From Saccoglossus kowalevskii (lineage: Eukaryota; Hemichordata; Enteropneusta; Harrimaniidae): a stretch of DNA of 48,658 nucleotides. The notes under the pieces were generated by a model, which did not search any database, had not been told where the DNA came from, and saw only the letters and a list, made by a program, of their open reading frames with translations. A program made the translations under genes and the position numbers. The DNA lies in assembly GCF_000003605.2 (NCBI RefSeq), contig NW_003131859.1, positions 478,307 through 526,964 on the forward strand, given 5' to 3'. Shown here in pieces: positions 23,961 to 48,658 of the stretch (positions are counted from its first letter, which is position 1; each line of letters starts with the position of its first letter).

Positions 23961-24080
23961 ATGATTGGTTCATTTAGTAAAACATGTTGTGATTGGCCCA
24001 TTTAGTGAAACATGCTGTGATTGGTCCATTAGAGAAACATAATGTGATTGGTCCATTTAGTAAAACATACTGATTGGTTC
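23961..24080 (+). repeat. 26-28 bp tandem repeat with ATTGG boxes
   Basis: Five ATTGG motifs at 23964, 23992, 24020, 24047 and 24073 within units of the form GTGATTGGTCCATTTAGTAA followed by AACATG. The core reads CCAAT on the GATA strand. The repeat lies 660-780 bp past the GATA stop codon, in its 3' UTR or just downstream. Confidence 0.75.
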
Positions 24081-24744
24081 AACCATTCAAGATGACAGGC
24101 AGGAATATTACGGTAATAGAAATTCAAATAAGAAAAGTCAATTGAAACATTGCCAGAACATTTGTTTTCAATTGAATAAATCTGAGTGACCACCCCACGA
24201 TGGTGGTGGAAACCATAAACACATCAGCAACATTATCAGAAGAATTATTGCTCATAAAATAGTCCCTCCTATAATCATTAGTTCTGGGTCATTTCTGACC
24301 CTACTCTTATTTCTTTGGAGTGCACTTGATTCATCTCAGAAAGTGATGGTCTGTTACCACGGAAATGGATCAAGTATCAATATTATAGGAATTTTAAAAT
24401 ATCAATGTGTTCTTAGGAGTGTCTGAGTTGTTTTCAAGCAGAGACAATTCAGTATCTCTGATAGATAAGAAATATTTGGTTGTGTAAGAGAATTTACTCA
24501 ATCTTACTCTTACAACCTTAAAATGAAAAACAATTAATTTTTCAGTCTGTTTCAACCTAAAAGTTCATCTAACTGTTTCCATCGCAACAAATTAGGATCA
24601 TTCCTATAATGTCATCATCATAACTCATATCATTTCATTTTCCACCATTCACTTTCAGTTTTTTTGCTTCCATTCATTTCAAAAGTATTGTTGAACATAT
24701 AGAGTACTGTGTTTCTTTTTCCCCGACATAGCTAGTAGATATTC

Positions 24745-45043
<20,299 letters not shown>

Positions 45044-45434
45044 AGGAATCCATATATACAGCAAAACTGCAAAAAGTTCGTCTTCAAACTTCTGACTCGG
45101 ACAGTAACTTTAGTTTCTGTAATAAAACACGTACAAAGTTGTCAGTGTCAAGAGTAAATTAAAATTGGCTGACTGATCGATATATAAGAGAATTAAACCG
45201 TACAGAATTACAACAAGTCATGCTTGGACAAACGTACACATGTTGGGAATACACCGCCTCGTTCCGACACACTATTATCAAGTGAATTACAGTCCTACAG
45301 ACTCAACGGCTCGAGTAAGAACTATTCCCAAACCTTTAAATTAAAAATATACAAATTATTTAACATGTACCTAAGAGGGATGTCGAAATTGTAATAGTGG
45401 AAGCTCTGACGTTCAGTGATATCTGACCTGGAGA

Positions 45435-45523
45435 TGATAAGTACGTTACGCGAACAGGTTTGATAAAAGTGGACTCGCCTGAAATCGACGTGCGGTGTGC
45501 GTGGCTTCCTGGTTCTTTGATAA
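45435..45523 (+). promoter_or_regulatory. Cluster of three TGATAA (WGATAR) sites in GATA intron 1
   Basis: TGATAA at 45435-45440, 45461-45466 and 45518-45523, the last two within the repeated context TTTGATAAAAGT. CTTTGAT at 45515-45521 also fits a TCF/LEF core. The sites lie 390-480 bp upstream of the GATA start codon, so autoregulation is plausible. Confidence 0.4.
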
Positions 45524-46355
45524 AAGTTGAAGTCCACGCGCAAACTTATAACTGAGCAAAACATATGGAACACGTCAACAATGAATAACAACTTTTAAAC
45601 GCGTCATGGCACACATCGCTTCGTTATTTAGAGAAACATTACAACGCTGTGACCTAAGTAGCCGAATAGTTTGGGATAGGGTTATCAGTTGGAACATGCC
45701 TTCATTGACGAATTACAACTAGAAAATGTCAGGCAGGAAAGAACGTCTATAATTTTCTGATAGCGGACGCAGTAACATTGAAATGTAATGAGATGTTTGT
45801 TAAATTGATGAGAACAGTATTGAAGCTTAAAAATCGCTCCACGATGTATTTTTTTAGCTTCAGCTGAAGTGAATGAACCCAGGATCCGATTATTGCCGTG
45901 GGTGTGAAAATACGATGTTGGAAATTCTCAAACGGCGACATTCTCTACCGCTAATATCACCCACAGACTTGAATGTTGTTTTCGATCTTGTAGTTGTAGA
46001 CTAAATATTACAAAGATGTCAAGTAAAATGCCCGTACTCTGTGGTACAGTAATATATAAAGTTTATAGTTTACTCATGGACAATGTATGTTAGACACCCC
46101 GGACTTTAACCTGTGTAAACTGGTGTTAAACAAGTAGCCCTTGCCACATCACCAACAGACCAACATATGACCCAGCGCAAAAAAACTGACCAGTTAATCA
46201 ACGAGTGAGGGATTTCCTTCATAAAAACGAAAGATACGATGTCGAGTAAATCCAACTGCTAGTAAAAAAATGCTTCAAGATAAAAAAACTTGCGATAAGT
46301 TCTAATTGATAAGGCAAAAACACGGAAAGAATAAAACGCCAGTGCAATAACTTAC

Positions 46356-46600
46356 GCAGTAGGCGAACAAGCTTCCCTCGGAGTGGCCGTGTGTCCGTGC
46401 GATTATCGAGGGATAATCAAAGCGTTGATAAGAACACTAACTATATAATCGCCAAAAGACCGATACGCAAGTCGTAAAAAGTTTAGTGTGTAGGTGGCAA
46501 CGCTTGGCAGTGTCTCGATGCGGATATTTGTCTGTGCGATGTTCCGTGGCAAGGCGAACAGAAGTGCTGATGACTACCGGTCGACAGCGACGTTTTTATG
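46356..46600 (-). promoter_or_regulatory. Probable GATA noncoding first exon and core promoter
   Basis: A consensus donor (ACTGC|GTAAGTTA) at 46355-46354 on the minus strand is the strongest between the exon 2 acceptor (45066) and the right edge. Upstream on that strand a TATA-like TTCATAAAAACG is at about 46590-46601, which would place a start near 46560 and give a first exon of about 200 nt. Three GATA motifs (ATTATCG, GGATAAT, TTGATAAG) lie at 46413-46436. The exact start is unknown. Confidence 0.38.
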
Positions 46601-48658
46601 AACTGATCGTCTTGTAAATTTATACGAAAAGAAACATGTTTGTTTGTTGAAATAGCTTCAGTTTGTCACATGACACCCAGCTATTGTTTGCTAGGCAATC
46701 AACTCTGATTTCTGATTGGCTGTAAACTTCTCCACTGGCGTCAAATTGATTGATTAGTCCCGCCCATGCACGTGACTCGGCGCTATTGTACAAGTTGGTA
46801 CTGGTGCTGGGATATAACCCCCCCCCTATTTTTTCTGTTTTTGTCAATGATTTTCGAACAGCACGAATTCCCACGTGATTATAATTCTGGTGTTCCCATG
46901 AAGAAGTTAGGAAGTGTTTTTGTACCGCTGTTCAACGAATCGAGCATGCGCAGTAACGTTGAACTAATACCCCCGGCTGCACCCGACTGAGGGTGGTCAC
47001 GTGGTATAACTTGTTTTATTTAGATTTATTGGAAAGGTAAATTGCACTGAATAATTATGAGGTTAATAGGTTAATTCATTGTTCATATATATAGTATATA
47101 TTTACCATATACCAGCGCCATACCTTATGCCGTGGAATTTATTAAATACAAATCAGCAAAAATTGTAATTCAGTGAAGATCGTTATTTTTTATGGTTTAT
47201 ATATTTTTTATGACAAATCGGCGAAAATGTATTTTACATGTCAACCCCATGCCTGTTTTTAGTGAACATATTCCATCTAAACTAAAATACTCAAGTAACC
47301 CATTTCATCTACTACTCGTGCTTTTTATTGCATCTAACTAAATGCTGACAATTTACAGTCGACAAAGCCGTAAACGTCACTCGTTTTTATTGACTTCGAT
47401 GAGAAGCGCAGTAGCAGTGAAATCTGAACTTTTTATCTAATTATTCTGTTACTGCGCCACAGTCATGGTTGTTTACCACGTCGTGCTCGGTGCGACGTAT
47501 GCAGCGCGTGTAGAGAACATCGTTTGCGCTACACAAAAGAAAACTGTTGTCAAGGTGACATCGCCTATTTCCAATTTCGTCAAGATGAAGAATATACATG
47601 AAAGCCGTTTTTCTCACTTTGTTTGACCGTAATATTTTATAAACAGGAACTAAAATGGGATTCCACGCTCGTCTTGACAGGCATGCTGCCTTTGATTTCT
47701 TTCCGCGTTCTATGTGTTGATTTCACGGTAGATGAGCGAGACGACACCTGTCTCTACAACAACTCTTTCCGATTTAAGTCATCTACGGTTTATTGCACCC
47801 ATGACCTTTCATTCTATATTCGTATTTATCAACTCGACAAAAGTAAAAGCCTGATAACTGTGACCCAAAACCTTTAAACTTCGAACGAGCTTCCGACTTA
47901 CTAAAAATATTTTGTATATTTTTTATAAGTTTAGTCCATTGAGTTTGTGGTGAAGACATGATCTCGCTAGGCAAGCCGTTTGGTCCAATGTCAAGTTCAT
48001 TTCATTCAATGGCTATTCTGTTGAAAGTCTAAATAAAAAAAAAGATTTGTCGTCGATAATGTTTTATCTTTCTAGTTTTATCAATACATTGCGTAGTTAA
48101 AATCATTTCTTTGGAGCACATATCATGACCTCCAACACAAAACATGAATAAGGCAAACAACACTGTTGTCAATTCGCATTAGACACATATGCGAGTGATG
48201 ATCAACACAACCTCTTTCGAGTCAAAGTAATAATTATATGAAATTACCGAATATCGTACTTCTTTATGGACCCATGCCTTGCAGCCGGTCGAGTCTTCAA
48301 AGTAATTCTCTCATTTCCGATACCCTCGTATTGAGTGGTAATTATTGGAAGAGCTTCATTGAAAAAATTATTACAGTGTTTAACTATTTTTCAGGGTACA
48401 GCTCCCTATTCATATTACGTAACACGATTTGAATATTACATAAATATTACAACATAATCGTGTTTTTCAGAATGATGTTCGATTCATTCCGATAGACACA
48501 ATATATTAAAATGTATCGTACATTATAAACGTTCATTAGGATGAACACAAAACAAATTGAGTGTATGACCAGTACTATTAATAATAACAAGTAGACGCTT
48601 ATTGCGCAATTTGTTATTTCACCCACAGTAAACAAGACGAATTATTACGTACTATCCG
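46601..48658. other. GATA upstream region, no gene recognised
   Basis: Contains a CCAAT box (GATTGGCTG, about 46714), CCCGCCC (46759) and CACGTG (46770), arranged like a proximal promoter. A 9-base C run is at 46818. Frames at 47623-47877 and 48238-48432 have no recognisable motif or splice context. The rest is unremarkable AT-rich sequence. Confidence 0.5.

Larger units (their letters stand above)
16049..24744. other. Convergent intergenic region RIOK3-GATA
   Basis: Holds the 3' ends of both genes. An AATAAA for RIOK3 is at 16277-16282, 229 bp after the stop, inside a hairpin repeat. Minus-strand AATAAA candidates for the GATA transcript occur around 23490-23500. The remainder is AT-rich, with MITEs at 19828-21355, a 23-base G run and a CCAAT-type tandem repeat. 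Open frames here (for example 19721-20083 minus and 22875-23183 minus) lack splice logic, known motifs or repeat-free sequence, so I see no third gene. Confidence 0.7.

Noticed and set aside
47623-47877. Plus-strand frame of 84 codons at the right end
   Set aside because: No recognisable domain; start context and flanks give no support.

Overview
The window is nuclear DNA from an animal, most likely a marine invertebrate deuterostome. The signs are AT-rich sequence, introns mostly 0.2-8 kb with ordinary GT-AG sites, many short non-autonomous DNA transposons, and proteins that align by eye along their whole length with vertebrate orthologues. A hemichordate-like or cephalochordate-like source fits, but the sequence alone does not prove the phylum.

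Layout from left to right. 1-1948 is a satellite of 62-64 bp units running off the left edge. 2643-4856 (minus) holds three 5' exons of CMC1, a twin-CX9C mitochondrial COX-assembly protein; its last exon was not found and may lie beyond the satellite. 5510-6060 is a 5'-truncated LINE tail. 6773-6858 (minus) looks like the first coding exon of an unidentified gene, head to head with RIOK3 across a 307-bp spacer. 7166-16048 (plus) is a complete RIOK3 gene of 11 coding exons and 548 residues. 16049-24744 is a spacer between two convergent genes, filled with short inverted-repeat transposons. 24745-45043 (minus) is a complete GATA4/5/6-class transcription factor gene. The right end holds its probable noncoding first exon and upstream region.

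The main discovery is in the GATA gene. The exon encoding the C-terminal (main DNA-binding) zinc finger is present twice in tandem, at 33897-34022 and 33719-33844. Both copies are exactly 126 nt, both are flanked by phase-0 introns, both keep CX2C-X17-CX2C, and they are separated by an intron of only 52 nt. Of 42 residues, 31 are identical, and 14 of those 31 use different codons, so the copies are old and look selected. This predicts a finger switch by mutually exclusive splicing, or else a three-finger GATA protein. The intron just upstream carries a 50-bp tandem array with seven UGCAUG (RBFOX-type) sites on the transcript strand, plus two inverted-repeat structures, which makes a plausible splicing control region.

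Other points: GATA4/5/6 sits close to RIOK3, as GATA6 and RIOK3 both sit in human 18q11.2. The GATA N-terminus resembles the long form of GATA6. There is also a possible 60-nt symmetric cassette exon just before finger 1.
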